Assembly: GCA_036274895.1 (NCBI GenBank)
Contig: DASUEU010000057.1
Location: 1 to 64,000 of the forward strand
Reading direction: 5' to 3'
From: CALMKX01 sp036274895
GTDB lineage: Bacteria > Acidobacteriota > Thermoanaerobaculia > Multivoradales > SZUA-115
DNA length: 64,000 bases
Part shown: positions 1-9,100 of the stretch, piece after piece
Position numbering within the stretch: the first letter of the stretch is position 1
Layout of the letters: each line of letters begins with the position of its first letter
The notes under the pieces: model-generated
What the model saw: only the letters and a program-made list of their open reading frames with translations
Databases searched by the model: none
What the model was told of the DNA's origin: nothing
Position numbers and translations under genes: made by a program

Positions 1-83
1 CTCCTTGCCCGGCTGCGCAATCTCTGGGCGGGTCCTTCGACTCTCGAGGTCTTGCTCCGGCCCACGCCGCCCTTCTTGATCAC
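1..83 (-). CDS. Possible start of a gene running off the left edge
   Basis: Downstream (leftwards) of the promoter at 137-205 there is a GTG at 83-81 followed by an open frame to the window edge. A GGGG stretch lies about 7 bases upstream of the GTG. The 27 or so visible residues are basic (start VIKKGGVGRSK) and are not recognisable. The only strong argument for a gene is that the other four promoters of this family each lie just upstream of a start codon. A different start further left is equally possible. Confidence 0.25.
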   Translation of the reverse strand, partial: MIKKGGVGRSKTSRVEGPAQRLRSRAR

Positions 84-136
84 AACCGAGCCCCACGAGG
101 CCGCAGCGTGAAAACGAGCGGTTCTGCCACGGGCTG

Positions 137-205
137 CTAGAATCTTGATACCTCTTCAGGAAGAGCATTTACTACCCGAGAGCAGCATCGCGAGGTAGGT
201 AGTAA
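137..205 (-). promoter_or_regulatory. Dyad-promoter element, copy 1
   Basis: Read on the minus strand: dyad arms TTACTACC and GGTAGTAA (205-198 and 176-169) separated by 21 bp, then ATGCTCTTCC, an 18 bp spacer and CTAG at 140-137. The arms are perfectly complementary here. The dyad overlaps the stop codon of the CheB-like gene (172-174). It would drive a gene lying to the left, mostly outside the window. The same layout recurs at 1572, 3930, 5135 and 14896. Confidence 0.7.
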
Positions 206-954
206 GCACCCATCCGCCGCGCCAGCTCGCGGCCGATCGCTCGCGGTGGCAGTGCGAGCTCGGCCGCGCCCAGTTCGATCGCTGCGTGCGGCATGCCGAA
301 CACCGCCGAGCTCTCCTCGTCTTGTGCCAGGCAGAAGGCGCCCGCGCGGCGCAGCGCCAGGAGCCCCTCGGCGCCGTCGGTGCCCATGCCGGTGAGCAGG
401 GCCGCGGCGGTGTCGTGCGGCCAGGCGGCCGCGAGCGACAGGAAGAGCTCGTCCACCGACGGGCGGTGCCCGCGCCGCTTGGGCGTCTTCGTGTCGACCG
501 CCAGGCGGCCGTCGTCGGTGACCCGCAGGTGCGCTCCCGCGGGCGCTAGGCGTACGACGCCGGGTCGCGGGCTCTCGCCGTCGAGCGCCGGCCGCACGTC
601 GAGGCCGAGCGAACTCCCCAGCCAGTCGGCGAGGTCGAACTCGAAGCCGCCGGCGATGTGCTGCACGATCACCACACACAGGGGCAGCGGCGCCGGCAGC
701 TCCGCGAGCAGGTCGCGCAGCGCGGCCGGCCCCCCGGTCGAGGCGCCGAGCGCCAGCCAGCGCCACCGTGAGGGCGTACGGAGATCCTCGGTGAGCGAGT
801 GGAATCGCCCTAGCGGCCGCGTCGGCTGGTGACGAGCCTGAAGATCAAGATCACCACCGCCACCACCAGCAGGATGTGAATCAAACCACCCATCGTGTAG
901 GAGGAGACCATGCCGAGCAACCACAGCACGAGAAGGATGACCAGGATCGTCCAA
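172..954 (-). CDS. CheB-like protein-glutamate methylesterase domain, start uncertain
   Basis: This is a stand-alone methylesterase domain of the CheB family, which hydrolyses methyl-glutamates on chemoreceptors, without a receiver domain. The motifs of the catalytic triad are present: GASTGG with Ser72, IVQHI with the His, and GMGTDGAEG with the Asp. Recognisable homology begins near residue 64 (position about 765). Upstream of that the frame is open, but it contains no ATG or GTG until 924/954, and those lie inside the DUF5670 gene in another frame. The coordinates therefore give the longest open frame; the true start may be a non-standard codon, or the gene may have lost its original 5' end. 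It follows DUF5670 and the BON gene and is probably co-transcribed with them. No chemoreceptor or CheR lies nearby, so the substrate is unknown. The stop codon lies inside promoter copy 1. Confidence 0.75.
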   Translation of the reverse strand: MDDPGHPSRAVVARHGLLLHDGWFDSHPAGGGGGDLDLQARHQPTRPLGRFHSLTEDLRTPSRWRWLALGASTGGPAALRDLLAELPAPLPLCVVIVQHIAGGFEFDLADWLGSSLGLDVRPALDGESPRPGVVRLAPAGAHLRVTDDGRLAVDTKTPKRRGHRPSVDELFLSLAAAWPHDTAAALLTGMGTDGAEGLLALRRAGAFCLAQDEESSAVFGMPHAAIELGAAELALPPRAIGRELARRMGAYYLPRDAALG

Positions 955-959
955 AGCAT
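810..959 (-). CDS. DUF5670 (lmo0937-like) mini membrane protein
   Basis: A 49-residue protein that is almost entirely hydrophobic. It starts MLWTILVILL and carries the GGLIH motif between two transmembrane segments, followed by a short basic tail (SRRGR). This matches the small lmo0937/DUF5670 family, known from Gram-positive and Gram-negative genomes as stress-induced membrane peptides of unknown mechanism. It begins 25 bp after the stop of the upstream BON gene and precedes the CheB-like gene, so the three form a probable operon led by promoter copy 2. The first and last residues were read directly from the sequence; the ATG at 959-957 is the only sensible start. Confidence 0.8.
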   Translation of the reverse strand: MLWTILVILLVLWLLGMVSSYTMGGLIHILLVVAVVILIFRLVTSRRGR

Positions 960-984
960 TTCCAACCTCCAGTTCTTGAGAGAG

Positions 985-1542
985 CTAGGCCTTGTGGAAG
1001 GCGAGGATCGTACGGACTCCGGTGACGGACTTGGCGGTCTTGGTCGCTACCGCCCGTCGATCGGCGGCGAAGTCCTCACCGAAGCGGAGCGTCACCACGC
1101 CGTTGGCGGCGACGGTGCTGATCTTGAACCCATCCGCACCGAGCTTTCTGATCAACGCCAGGCGGACACGGGTCGCGAGCACGGCGTCCTTGACCTCGGC
1201 TTCGGCCTCGCCCACGGCGACGCCGGCCTTGTTGGGATCCGCCACGCTGGCTTCGAGCAGCACGTCGTTCTGTACGCTGTCGACGCCGTCGACCGACTTG
1301 GCGACCGACTCGGCGAGCTCGCGGGTTTCGCGCTTCTCGACCGTGCCGGTGAGGGTCAGGGCGCCGGCGTTGGAGTCAACCTCGACGCGCATGCTGTCGG
1401 TGCCCAGCTTGTTGAGCAGGGCGAGCTTGACTTTCAGTTTGACGGTCCAATCCGCCTGGTTGTCCGCGGCGTTGGCCGCGCTTGCACCGAGCAGAACCAC
1501 ACCGAGTAGGGCCACCATGGCGAGCGTCTTCGAAAATCTCAT
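985..1542 (-). CDS. Periplasmic protein with two BON domains
   Basis: A 185-residue exported protein with a classic signal peptide ending in ASAANA (about residues 1-25). Two tandem BON domains follow. The first covers roughly residues 28-95 (DWTVKLKVKLALLNKLG to the VDSVQNDVLL region) and the second roughly residues 110-185. BON domains, as in OsmY, bind membranes or envelope components and often mark osmotic or envelope stress proteins. The second domain diverges from the usual GxV-x-L-x-G pattern. The start ATG (1542-1540) is preceded by AAAGGACGG, a good ribosome-binding site. That leader is nearly the same as those of the penicillin-binding protein and of the small gene at 14380. Transcription is from promoter copy 2 (1572-1643). 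Confidence 0.85.
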   Translation of the reverse strand: MRFSKTLAMVALLGVVLLGASAANAADNQADWTVKLKVKLALLNKLGTDSMRVEVDSNAGALTLTGTVEKRETRELAESVAKSVDGVDSVQNDVLLEASVADPNKAGVAVGEAEAEVKDAVLATRVRLALIRKLGADGFKISTVAANGVVTLRFGEDFAADRRAVATKTAKSVTGVRTILAFHKA

Positions 1543-1571
1543 GAGATACCGTCCTTTCAGGAACGGCCTCC

Positions 1572-1643
1572 AACCTACTGGTTCGCCACTCGACCGGGAA
1601 GAGCACTTACTACCCGGGAGCGGGGCCGGGAGGTAGGTAGAAA
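1572..1643 (-). promoter_or_regulatory. Dyad-promoter element, copy 2 (BON operon)
   Basis: Dyad arms TTTCTACC (1643-1636) and GGTAGTAA (1614-1607) with 21 bp between, then GTGCTCTTCC, an 18 bp spacer and GTAGGTT at 1578-1572. The ATG of the BON gene follows about 30 bases later. This copy is translated: it forms the last 24 codons of the penicillin-binding protein gene, whose stop is at 1577-1575. Confidence 0.7.
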
Positions 1644-3899
1644 CCACCCCTCGGCGACGCTGACCTCCGGCACCGATTGCCTCGCCAGATAGCGGTCGAT
1701 CCCGTCCTCGATCTTGCGGGGGAAGCGCGGCACCGGTCCGACGAGCTGGTCCTGGTAGACGCGGAGCATGATCTCGCGGAAGACCGGTAGCGCCGTGCGC
1801 CCGCCGGTCTCCCTCTGCCCCAGGGGGCGGTTGTCGTCGAAGCCGATCCGCACCGCCACGGTGATCCCCGTCGTCCCGTAGGTGGACCCCACGAACAGCG
1901 CATCGCGGAAGTTGCTGGTGGTCCCGGTCTTGCCCATCACCGGGATGGGAAAATCGCGGCTGTTGAGGCTGCGGGCGGTGCCGTTGGGGAGACGGACCAC
2001 ACCCCGGAGCCCCTCCTGGAGCGAGTGCAGGGCCGCGGAGCGGATCGCCGTCTCGCGCCGCGGTGGCATGTCGAGCGCGTCACCGGAGAGGTCGATCACC
2101 CGATCGATGATGTGCGGTTCTGCCAGGACGCCCGAGGCGATGGCGCGATAGGCGTCCGCCAGCTCCAGCAGCCGCACCTCCGACGCCCCGAGGGCCGTGG
2201 ACAGGTAGGGTTGCAGCGGGGTTCGGATCCCCATCTGGTGGGCGGTCCGGATCACCTTCCGTACGCCGATCTCCCGCGTGATCCACACGGCCACGGCGTT
2301 GCGCGACTCGGCCAGAGCCTGGCGCATCGGGATCGGACCCTTGAACTGGTTGTCGTAGTTGGCGATCTGCTTGGTACCCCGACCACCTCCCAGCGGCACC
2401 GCGATGGGCTCGTCGGGCACCTGAGTGTCGAGGCCCATCCCCGACTCGAACGCGGCCAGGTACACCAGAGGTTTCATCGCGGAGCCCGGCTGGCGCAACG
2501 AGCCCGTGACGCGGTTGTAGTCGGAGTAGCGGGTGTCACGGTCTCCGTACACGCGCCGCCCGCCCGCCTCGGCCAGGATCGCCGCGTCCGCGTTGCCGAG
2601 CACCACCACCGAGCCCTGGATCAACCCCTTCGCTTCGGGGTGCCGCTTCTCGTAGAGGGCCAGGCCGTGCTCGAGGGCTTCGTTCACGATCGCCTGCACC
2701 CGCGCGTCGACCGTCGCGTGGACCGAGATCCTGCCCTGGAACAGGTCCTCGACGCTTCCGCCATGCCGGGTCAGCTCGTCGAGGACGTGCTCGATGGCGG
2801 CGGGAGCATCGGTTTTGGTCGGGCTGCGACGGGCGACCCGGATCGGCTCGCCCTGGCAGCGCTTCGCCAGATCCTGCGGGATGTACCCGTTGCGCGCCAT
2901 CAGGGCCAGGATCTGGTTGCGGCGGTCCAGCAGCCGCTGGTTGCCGAGCTCGGGGGCGTAGTCCCGCGGTGACTTGCCGATCGCCGCCAGGAGCGCCGCG
3001 TGGCCCGCATCGTCCGGCCCATAGCTCGACAAAGGCTTGGCGAAGTAGTACTCGGATGCGGCGGCGAAGCCGTAGCGGCCGTTGCCCAGGTAGATGAAGC
3101 TGGCGTAGCGCGCGAAGATCTCGCGCTTGGCCCGCTGCCGCGATCCATAGCGTCTGCGCATCTCCTGCTCGAGCCAGAGGGTCAGGCGCGCCTCCTCCAT
3201 CTTCCGCAGGAGCTTGTTCATGGCGGAGGCTCCCAGCACGACGGAGAGGAGCCTGGGCGGGGCCAGGCCGGAGCGGAAGAGGGCGTCTCCGTCGCTGCGG
3301 CTGGTCAGCTCCTGCAGGAAGTAGCCGCGGACCAGTTGCTGGGTGAGCGTCGAGCCCCCTTGGGGCAAGAGCAGCCGCAACCCTTCATCCCCCTTGCGCC
3401 ATTCAGCCAGCGAGCGTGCCACCGTCTTGCGGGCCACCCGCGGCAGGGCGCGGTAGTCCACGCCGGAATGGCTGAAGAAGCGCTTGTCCTCGGCGGCCAG
3501 GATCGCCTGGCGCAGGATGAGCGGCACCTCGTCGTAGCTCACGACCCGGCGGTACTGGTGCGCCAGCTCGATCAGCACCCTGCCCTGCGCATCGCGGACG
3601 ACGCCGGTCGTGGGGGGCTCGAAGCGGATGAACGACTCCAGGTCGGGCAGGTCGCTGCGGTCGAAGTACACGCGGTGGACCAGCCACACGGCCGGGATGA
3701 GGAGCAGGGCCAGGGGAACGAGCGCCACGGCGAGGAGCACGACCCGGCGCCGCCGCAGGGCCTTCAGCCGTGTGGCCAGCAGCCGGGCGAGATACGAGCG
3801 CGCAAAGTGGGCTCGCTGCCGCTCGCGCGTCGCGTCGTGGGGCGTCGCCGGCTCGGTGCCGGCGGCCTGGCGTGCAAGGTCAAGATCCTCTCGATTCAT
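1575..3899 (-). CDS. Class A penicillin-binding protein (glycosyltransferase/transpeptidase)
   Basis: A bifunctional peptidoglycan synthase of 774 residues, resembling PBP1b/1c. A cytoplasmic N-terminus is followed by one transmembrane segment (about residues 52-78). The GT51 transglycosylase domain shows EDKRFFSHSGVD with catalytic Glu137 and GGSTLTQQL. The transpeptidase domain has Ser473 in SAMK, the SRN motif and KTGT near residue 660. It would polymerise lipid II and cross-link the stem peptides in the periplasm. The start ATG has the leader AGAGGACGGTCTCCC, almost identical to the leaders of two other genes in this promoter family. The C-terminal 24 residues are encoded by the promoter of the downstream BON gene, so they are probably not part of the ancestral protein. 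Confidence 0.92.
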   Translation of the reverse strand: MNREDLDLARQAAGTEPATPHDATRERQRAHFARSYLARLLATRLKALRRRRVVLLAVALVPLALLLIPAVWLVHRVYFDRSDLPDLESFIRFEPPTTGVVRDAQGRVLIELAHQYRRVVSYDEVPLILRQAILAAEDKRFFSHSGVDYRALPRVARKTVARSLAEWRKGDEGLRLLLPQGGSTLTQQLVRGYFLQELTSRSDGDALFRSGLAPPRLLSVVLGASAMNKLLRKMEEARLTLWLEQEMRRRYGSRQRAKREIFARYASFIYLGNGRYGFAAASEYYFAKPLSSYGPDDAGHAALLAAIGKSPRDYAPELGNQRLLDRRNQILALMARNGYIPQDLAKRCQGEPIRVARRSPTKTDAPAAIEHVLDELTRHGGSVEDLFQGRISVHATVDARVQAIVNEALEHGLALYEKRHPEAKGLIQGSVVVLGNADAAILAEAGGRRVYGDRDTRYSDYNRVTGSLRQPGSAMKPLVYLAAFESGMGLDTQVPDEPIAVPLGGGRGTKQIANYDNQFKGPIPMRQALAESRNAVAVWITREIGVRKVIRTAHQMGIRTPLQPYLSTALGASEVRLLELADAYRAIASGVLAEPHIIDRVIDLSGDALDMPPRRETAIRSAALHSLQEGLRGVVRLPNGTARSLNSRDFPIPVMGKTGTTSNFRDALFVGSTYGTTGITVAVRIGFDDNRPLGQRETGGRTALPVFREIMLRVYQDQLVGPVPRFPRKIEDGIDRYLARQSVPEVSVAEGWFLPTSRPRSRVVSALPGRVANQ

Positions 3900-3929
3900 G
3901 GGAGACCGTCCTCTGGCGAACCAGTCTCC

Positions 3930-4001
3930 AACCTAGTCCTCGGCGCCCCCACCGGGAAGAGCACTTACTACCCGGCAGCGAGACCAAGACGTGGGTAGAA
4001 A
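3930..4001 (-). promoter_or_regulatory. Dyad-promoter element, copy 3 (penicillin-binding protein)
   Basis: Dyad arms TTTCTACC (4001-3994) and GGTAGTAA (3972-3965) separated by 21 bp, then GTGCTCTTCC, an 18 bp spacer and CTAGGTT (3936-3930). The ATG of the penicillin-binding protein is about 30 bases downstream. It lies between the phospholipase stop (4024) and that start, so it is intergenic. Confidence 0.75.
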
Positions 4002-4023
4002 CCACCCGGCCCGGGTGCCGCTC

Positions 4024-5094
4024 TCAGTACCACTCGATCAGGGAGATGCCGAGCCCGAGCCTGGTGGTGCGGAAGTTGTAGTCGATCAGGCTCTCGCCGT
4101 AGCCGTGGAAGAGCTGGACGTGGCCGCGCAGGTTGCCGCGGATCGGGAAGGCCCAGTCGAGCTGCAGGGCGCCGCGCGAGCGATCGCCACCGCGGAGTGA
4201 GTGCCGCGCGAGCGCGGTGATCTCGTGGTTGCGGACGTGGCGCACCAGCAGGACGTCGGCGCGCCCCAGGTAGTCCGCGATGTCGGGGTTGTCGTCGTCC
4301 TCCGCGCTCTCGGGGATCCGCCACCACGGGCGCAGGGTGAGCGTCCAGCCCTCGCGCTCGAGGCCGATGCTGGCGGTGACCCGGTTCCAGCTGCGCGAGC
4401 GTGGCTGGTCGCGGCCGTTGGACTCGTGGTTGAGGCCGACCGTGAACAGGCGGCCCTCCCAGCCGAGAAGCCGATAGTGGGTGGTGAAGGCCAGCAGGAG
4501 CTCCGGCTCGTAGTTGGTCTCGCGAAAGGGCCGTGAGCGCGCGGAGTTGTAGAGCTGCCAGCGCGAGGACTGGGTGTAGGCCAGCCAGAGATCGCCGGTG
4601 TCGCCGAAGACGCCCTGCCACACCTTGGTCTTGAAGCTGATCTGGAACGCCACCTCGGAGCTGTCGAGATCCTCCGAGCTCTCCACCGAGTGGTCGGGGG
4701 CCGGGCTGCTGGGGAACTGGTTGGTTCTGCGGGAGCCGACCCAGGGCAGGACGTAGACCGGCCGGTAGCCGCGCAAGCCGAAGGTCCCGAGCTTCGACTC
4801 CGGGAAGAGCTCCCAGCGGCTGTCGAGCAACGATTTCGCGGCGCCGACCTCACGGGGATCGGCCGCGGGAGGCGCCGTTGGCGGCTCCACCTCGCCGGCC
4901 GCCGCTTCGCGACCGAAGGCGCGGTCATAGCAGGCCAGCCGCTCGGCGTCGGCGACGAGGGCGACGCAGGCTTGCGGGGACGTGGGCTCGGCCGGCTCCT
5001 GGCCGGCGAGCGGGGTCGCCGCGAGCAGCAGGGCAACCGCCCACGCCGTCCTCGGCGTTGCCGGCCCGGAGCACGAAGAGCTGACGTTTCGCAT
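4024..5094 (-). CDS. pldA: Outer membrane phospholipase A
   Basis: A 356-residue outer-membrane beta-barrel of the OmPLA family, which hydrolyses acyl chains of phospholipids that reach the outer leaflet. The signature NHESNGR followed by SRSWNR contains the catalytic His and Ser and the nearby Asn region known from OmPLA. A signal peptide precedes a proline-rich linker and a Cys-containing segment (CVALVADAERLACYDRAF) that is not part of the barrel. The C-terminus ends in aromatic residues (IEWY), as expected for a barrel. The ATG at 5094 was chosen over a GTG at 5127 because the CTAG box of its promoter ends near 5135, leaving no room for a ribosome-binding site before the GTG. It is transcribed from promoter copy 4. 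Confidence 0.9.
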   Translation of the reverse strand: MRNVSSSCSGPATPRTAWAVALLLAATPLAGQEPAEPTSPQACVALVADAERLACYDRAFGREAAAGEVEPPTAPPAADPREVGAAKSLLDSRWELFPESKLGTFGLRGYRPVYVLPWVGSRRTNQFPSSPAPDHSVESSEDLDSSEVAFQISFKTKVWQGVFGDTGDLWLAYTQSSRWQLYNSARSRPFRETNYEPELLLAFTTHYRLLGWEGRLFTVGLNHESNGRDQPRSRSWNRVTASIGLEREGWTLTLRPWWRIPESAEDDDNPDIADYLGRADVLLVRHVRNHEITALARHSLRGGDRSRGALQLDWAFPIRGNLRGHVQLFHGYGESLIDYNFRTTRLGLGISLIEWY

Positions 5095-5134
5095 ACCGGA
5101 TCTTGGTTCGGGCAGGCCAGTCTCCACGGGCCCG

Positions 5135-5206
5135 AACCTAGCCCGAGGATCTTCCGCCCGGAAGCGCAGTTCCTACCCAGGAGCGAGGCCCCCGCATAGG
5201 TAGGAA
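5135..5206 (-). promoter_or_regulatory. Dyad-promoter element, copy 4 (pldA; possibly also mntA-hepT)
   Basis: Perfect dyad TTCCTACC (5206-5199) and GGTAGGAA (5177-5170) with 21 bp between, then CTGCGCTTCC, an 18 bp spacer and CTAGGTT (5141-5135). The third base of the arm is G/C here and A/T in the other copies, and both arms changed together. That compensatory change argues that the symmetry itself is functional. The dyad sits between divergent pldA and the mntA-hepT pair. Confidence 0.75.
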
Positions 5207-5296
5207 CTACCCGGTGGTGGCGCTCTGGTCGAACGACCCGGCCCCGGCGACCTCGACGCCGGCCACGCCCTGCCAGCGATGGTAGGCTTCCACGCC

Positions 5297-5707
5297 ATGG
5301 CGGACACGCTGGCGAAGAGCCTCGGCAACGCCGAGATCGAAAGCGAGCTCCGCGCCCTCGCCGCGGAGGACCCCCGGATCCTGGCCCTGTACTTGTTCGG
5401 CTCTCGGGCGCGGCATGAAGAAACGGAGCACTCCGACGTCGACGTAGGTGTCCTCTTCCGGCAGGAGGAGAGTCTGCGCGAGGTTCTGCTGCTCGAGGAC
5501 GCTCTCGAACGGCGGCTCGGCGTGCCGGTGGACGTGGTGGACGCGGGCCGGGCCAGCGCCTTCCTCGCCCTGGACATCATCCGCGGCGAGCGCGCCTTTT
5601 GCGCCGATCCCTACCGCTGCGACGAGTTCGATCTCTACGTGATGCGACGCGCCGGCGATCTCGCCCCCTACGAGAGAGAGCGCCGCCGGCTCCTGCTCCA
5701 GCCATGA
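5297..5707 (+). CDS. mntA: MntA-type nucleotidyltransferase antitoxin
   Basis: A minimal nucleotidyltransferase of about 136 residues with the family motif GS-x10-DxD (GSR through DVDVG). MntA proteins neutralise HepT by AMPylating its RNase active site. The next gene is a HepT homologue that overlaps it by 4 bp (ATGA), the usual layout of this toxin-antitoxin module. An ATG at 5279 is also in frame, but the ATG at 5297 has a GGTAGG box 10 bases upstream and gives the normal N-terminus. The shared intergenic region with pldA contains promoter copy 4. Confidence 0.85.
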   Translation: MADTLAKSLGNAEIESELRALAAEDPRILALYLFGSRARHEETEHSDVDVGVLFRQEESLREVLLLEDALERRLGVPVDVVDAGRASAFLALDIIRGERAFCADPYRCDEFDLYVMRRAGDLAPYERERRRLLLQP

Positions 5708-6162
5708 GTCCCAGCAAGATCCAGCTCAAGACCGTAACCGCCAAGGCGGAGCTCATCGGCGAGATGCTGGCCGGGATCGCGACCCTGCCGCTTCAGTCCG
5801 AGGCCGAGTTCTCGGCGGATGCGCGGATGGTCGCCGCCGGTGAGTCGTTCCTCCGGCGGTCGCTGGAGGCCTTGCTCGACCTCGGTCGTCACGTGCTGGC
5901 CAAAGGCTTCGGCAAGGTGATGCCGGAGTATGCCGCCGTGGCGGACGGCTTGCAGGCCCAGGGCGTTCTGCCACCGGAAAGCGCTGCCAAACTGCGGCTC
6001 ATGGCGCGCTACCGCAATCGGATGGTGCATTTCTACGACGACGTCACCCCACGCGAGCTCTACGACATCCTCACAAAGCAGCGGGGAGACGTGGCAGAGA
6101 TCCTCGCCGCCATCCGGACCTGGGTGGCTGCGCATCCGGCGCTTTGCGCCGAAGAGCTGTAG
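5704..6162 (+). CDS. hepT: HepT-type RNase toxin (DUF86/HEPN)
   Basis: A 152-residue all-helical HEPN protein with the RNase motif R-x4-H (RNRMVHFYDD). HepT cleaves RNA as a toxin and is silenced by its partner MntA. The start codon overlaps the mntA stop (ATGA), implying translational coupling. The Tyr three residues after the motif His region (HFY) is the position normally modified by MntA. It ends 13 bp before the convergent stop of the glucan synthase gene, with no obvious terminator between them. Confidence 0.85.
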   Translation: MSPSKIQLKTVTAKAELIGEMLAGIATLPLQSEAEFSADARMVAAGESFLRRSLEALLDLGRHVLAKGFGKVMPEYAAVADGLQAQGVLPPESAAKLRLMARYRNRMVHFYDDVTPRELYDILTKQRGDVAEILAAIRTWVAAHPALCAEEL

Positions 6163-6175
6163 CGGCTGGCGCCCC

Positions 6176-9100
6176 CTACGCCGCCCCCCCGCCCGCCCCC
6201 AGCACCACCCGCACCCGGCGTGCCTTGCCGTCGTCCAGCAGCGGAATCGCCGCCGGGCTGGCGGCCGAGCGAGCGATCGCCAGCCCATCGAGCTCGACGC
6301 GGGCCACGCCCCGGCAGCGCCGCTTGGGGTTCTCGACGACGATGGTGTAGAGCGTCCTGCCGAAGCGCCATTCGATGGAGAAGGTCGGCCACGACGACGG
6401 GATGCACGGGTTCACCGTGAAAAAGGCGCCGCGGCGCTCGAGCCCGAGGATCCCTTCCAGGGCCACCCGGTAGAGCCAACCGGCCGAGCCGGTGTACCAG
6501 GTCCAGCCGCCGCGCCCGCGGTGGGCCGGGTGGTCGTAGACGTCCCCCGCGACGGCGTAGGGCTCGGTCTTGTACTGCTCGACCCGGCTCGGCGTCCGCG
6601 CGTGGTTGATGGGGTTCAGCATGTGGAAAAGCTCCACCGCTTCGTCGCCGCTGCCGAGGCGTGTGAGGGCGAGCACGACCCACGCCGCCGCGTGGGTGTA
6701 CTGCCCGCCGTTTTCGCGGATGCCCGGAATATAGCCCTTGATGTAGCCCGGATCGAGAGCCGTGCGATCGAAGGGCGGCGAGAGCAGCAGGATGACCCCC
6801 GAGCCGCGCCGGACCAGGTGGGCACGCACGGCATCCATGGCCCGCTCGGCCCGCTTGCCGCGCGCGGCGCCCGACAGCACGGCCCAGGTCTGGGCCACGG
6901 AGTCGATCTTCCCCTCGTCGTTCTGCGACGACCCCAGGGGCGTGCCGTCGTCGAAGTAGGCACGCCGGTACCACTCGCCGTCCCAGCTCTGCTCCAGCAT
7001 GGTGCCCAACCGCTCGCGCTCGGCGCGGTAGCGCGCCGCTCGGGGCGCGTCACCCCGCTCTTCGCACCAGGGGGCGAAAGCTCCCAGGACGGCGTGGAGG
7101 AACCAGCCGACGAAGACGCTCTCCCCGCGACCCTCGGGGCCGACGTTGCTGAAGCCGTCGTTCCAGTCGCAGCTGCCGATCAGCGGCAGGCCGTGCGCAC
7201 CCACGGTGAGGGCCCGATCCACCGCCCGCAGGCCGTGCTCGAAGAGGGTGCCCGTCTCCTGGGAGACGGTCGGGAGCCCGTACACCTCGGACTCTCCGGG
7301 CGGCACGGCCGGCCCTTCGAGGAAAGGCACCTGCTGGTCGAGGACGCCGCGGTCGCCGGTGGCCTCGACGTACTCGGCGAGGGCGTACGGAAGCCAGAGG
7401 AGATCGTCCGAGCAACGGGTCCGGATGCCCTGACCGCCCGGGTCCGTGCCCGTCGGGGGGAGCCACCAGTGCTGGACGTCCCCCTCCACGAACTGGCGCG
7501 CGGCTGCCCGCAGGAGGTGCTCGCGGGTGAGGTCCGGCCGGGTGAAGAGGAGGGCCAGCACGTCCTGGAGCTGATCTCGGAAGCCGTAGGCACCGCCCGC
7601 CTGGGAGTAGCCGGAGCGCGCCCACAGGCGGCAGGCGAGGTTCTGGTAGAGGAGCCAGCGGTTGACCAGCAGGTCGAAGGAGTCGTCGGGGGTGGTGACG
7701 CGCACGGCGCCCAGCGTGTCCTCCCAGAAAGCCTCCACCCGGGCGAGCTCGGCCTCGGCGGCCGCGGCGCCGTCCTCGCCCGCGAAGGGCCGCAGCAGGG
7801 CGAGGGCCTCTGCCGCGTCCCGCCCCTGCCCGAGCAGGAACACCACGCGCCGGGTCGCACCGGGTTCGAGGTCCACCACAATCTGCAACGCCGCGCACGG
7901 GTCGAGACCGGCGCCGAACCGGTTCAGCAGCAGCGGCCGGCCCAGCCCGGCCGCCCGCGCGAGCGAGCCGTTGCGGCCGAGAAACTCCAGCCGGTCGCCG
8001 GTGGCGGACAGCAGGGGCTCGCTCGCGGCGGCGAACGCGACGCGTTCCCGGTCGCGACCGTAGAGGTCGCGGGCCAGGACCGCTCCGGTCTCGCCGTCCT
8101 GCTCCGTGACGATGAACCTCGGACCGCCGGCCAGGGGGGGGCCGAGCAACCACTCGCAGTAGGAGAAGAGGGTGAGGCGCCGCGGGCGGTCGGAGCGGTT
8201 GGTCAGGCTCAGGAGGGACAGCTTCAGGGGCTCGTCCCGCGCCACGAAGACCGCCAGCTCCTGGTCGATGCCGCGCGCGGCGCGGGCGAAGCGCGTCACG
8301 CCGGCGGCGTGGCGCACCACCCAGCGCGGTGAGCGGGAGGTGCGCCCGAGGGGCGCCGGCGTGGCTCCCCACAGCGCGCCGCTCTCCTCGTCGCGAACGA
8401 AGATCGCCTCGGCCGTCGGGTCGCTGATCGGGTCGTTGGCGAACGGGGTGAGCCGGTTCTCCCGGCTGTTCTCAGCCCAGGTGTGGGCCGCCCCGGAGGT
8501 GGTGACGATGCTGCCGAAGCCCGGGTTGGCGAGCACGTTGATCCAGGGCAGGGGGGTCTCTCGATCGCCCTCGAGGACGACGACGTACTCGCGCCCGTCG
8601 GGCGTGAAGCCGCCGAGACCGTTGCCGAGCAGCAGCGGCGGTGGCTCCCCTTCGGCCGCCGGCGCCGTCGTTTCGGGGGCCTCGTCGAGGGGCACGGTGC
8701 CGAGCGGCAGGGGAGGGTCGGTTCCCGGCCGGTCGAGCTGTTGCTCCAGGGTGCCGCGGTCGCCGGAGAGAACGGCCTGGGCGACCCCCTCGAGCAGCAC
8801 CGTCTCGGCCTCCTGCATGGCCTCGGCCAGGAGCAGGAAGACGCCGCCGGGCTGGGCCTTCCAGGCGCTCCACGGGCCGGTGTCGAGCAGCTGCCCGAGC
8901 CCTTCGTTGATCGCCTCGCGGTAGCTCGCCGCGTGCTCGTTGAGGAGCACGACGTCCGCCCGCAGCCCCTTCAGGCGCCAGTGCTCGTGGGCGACGAGAA
9001 CCTGCCGAACGAGCTCGAGGTCTTCGGGCTCGGCCACGCGGACGAGGACGATCGGCAGATCGCCCGAGATGCCGAACCGCCACAGACCGTCCTGCCCGAG

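Noticed and set aside
137..205. Sigma-54 promoter for the dyad family
   Set aside because: No GG-N10-GC spaced pair is conserved among the five copies; the fixed features are CTTCC, N18 and CTAG.
5279..5296. Upstream ATG as start of mntA
   Set aside because: It has no ribosome-binding site and adds six residues not expected for the family; the ATG at 5297 is better placed.
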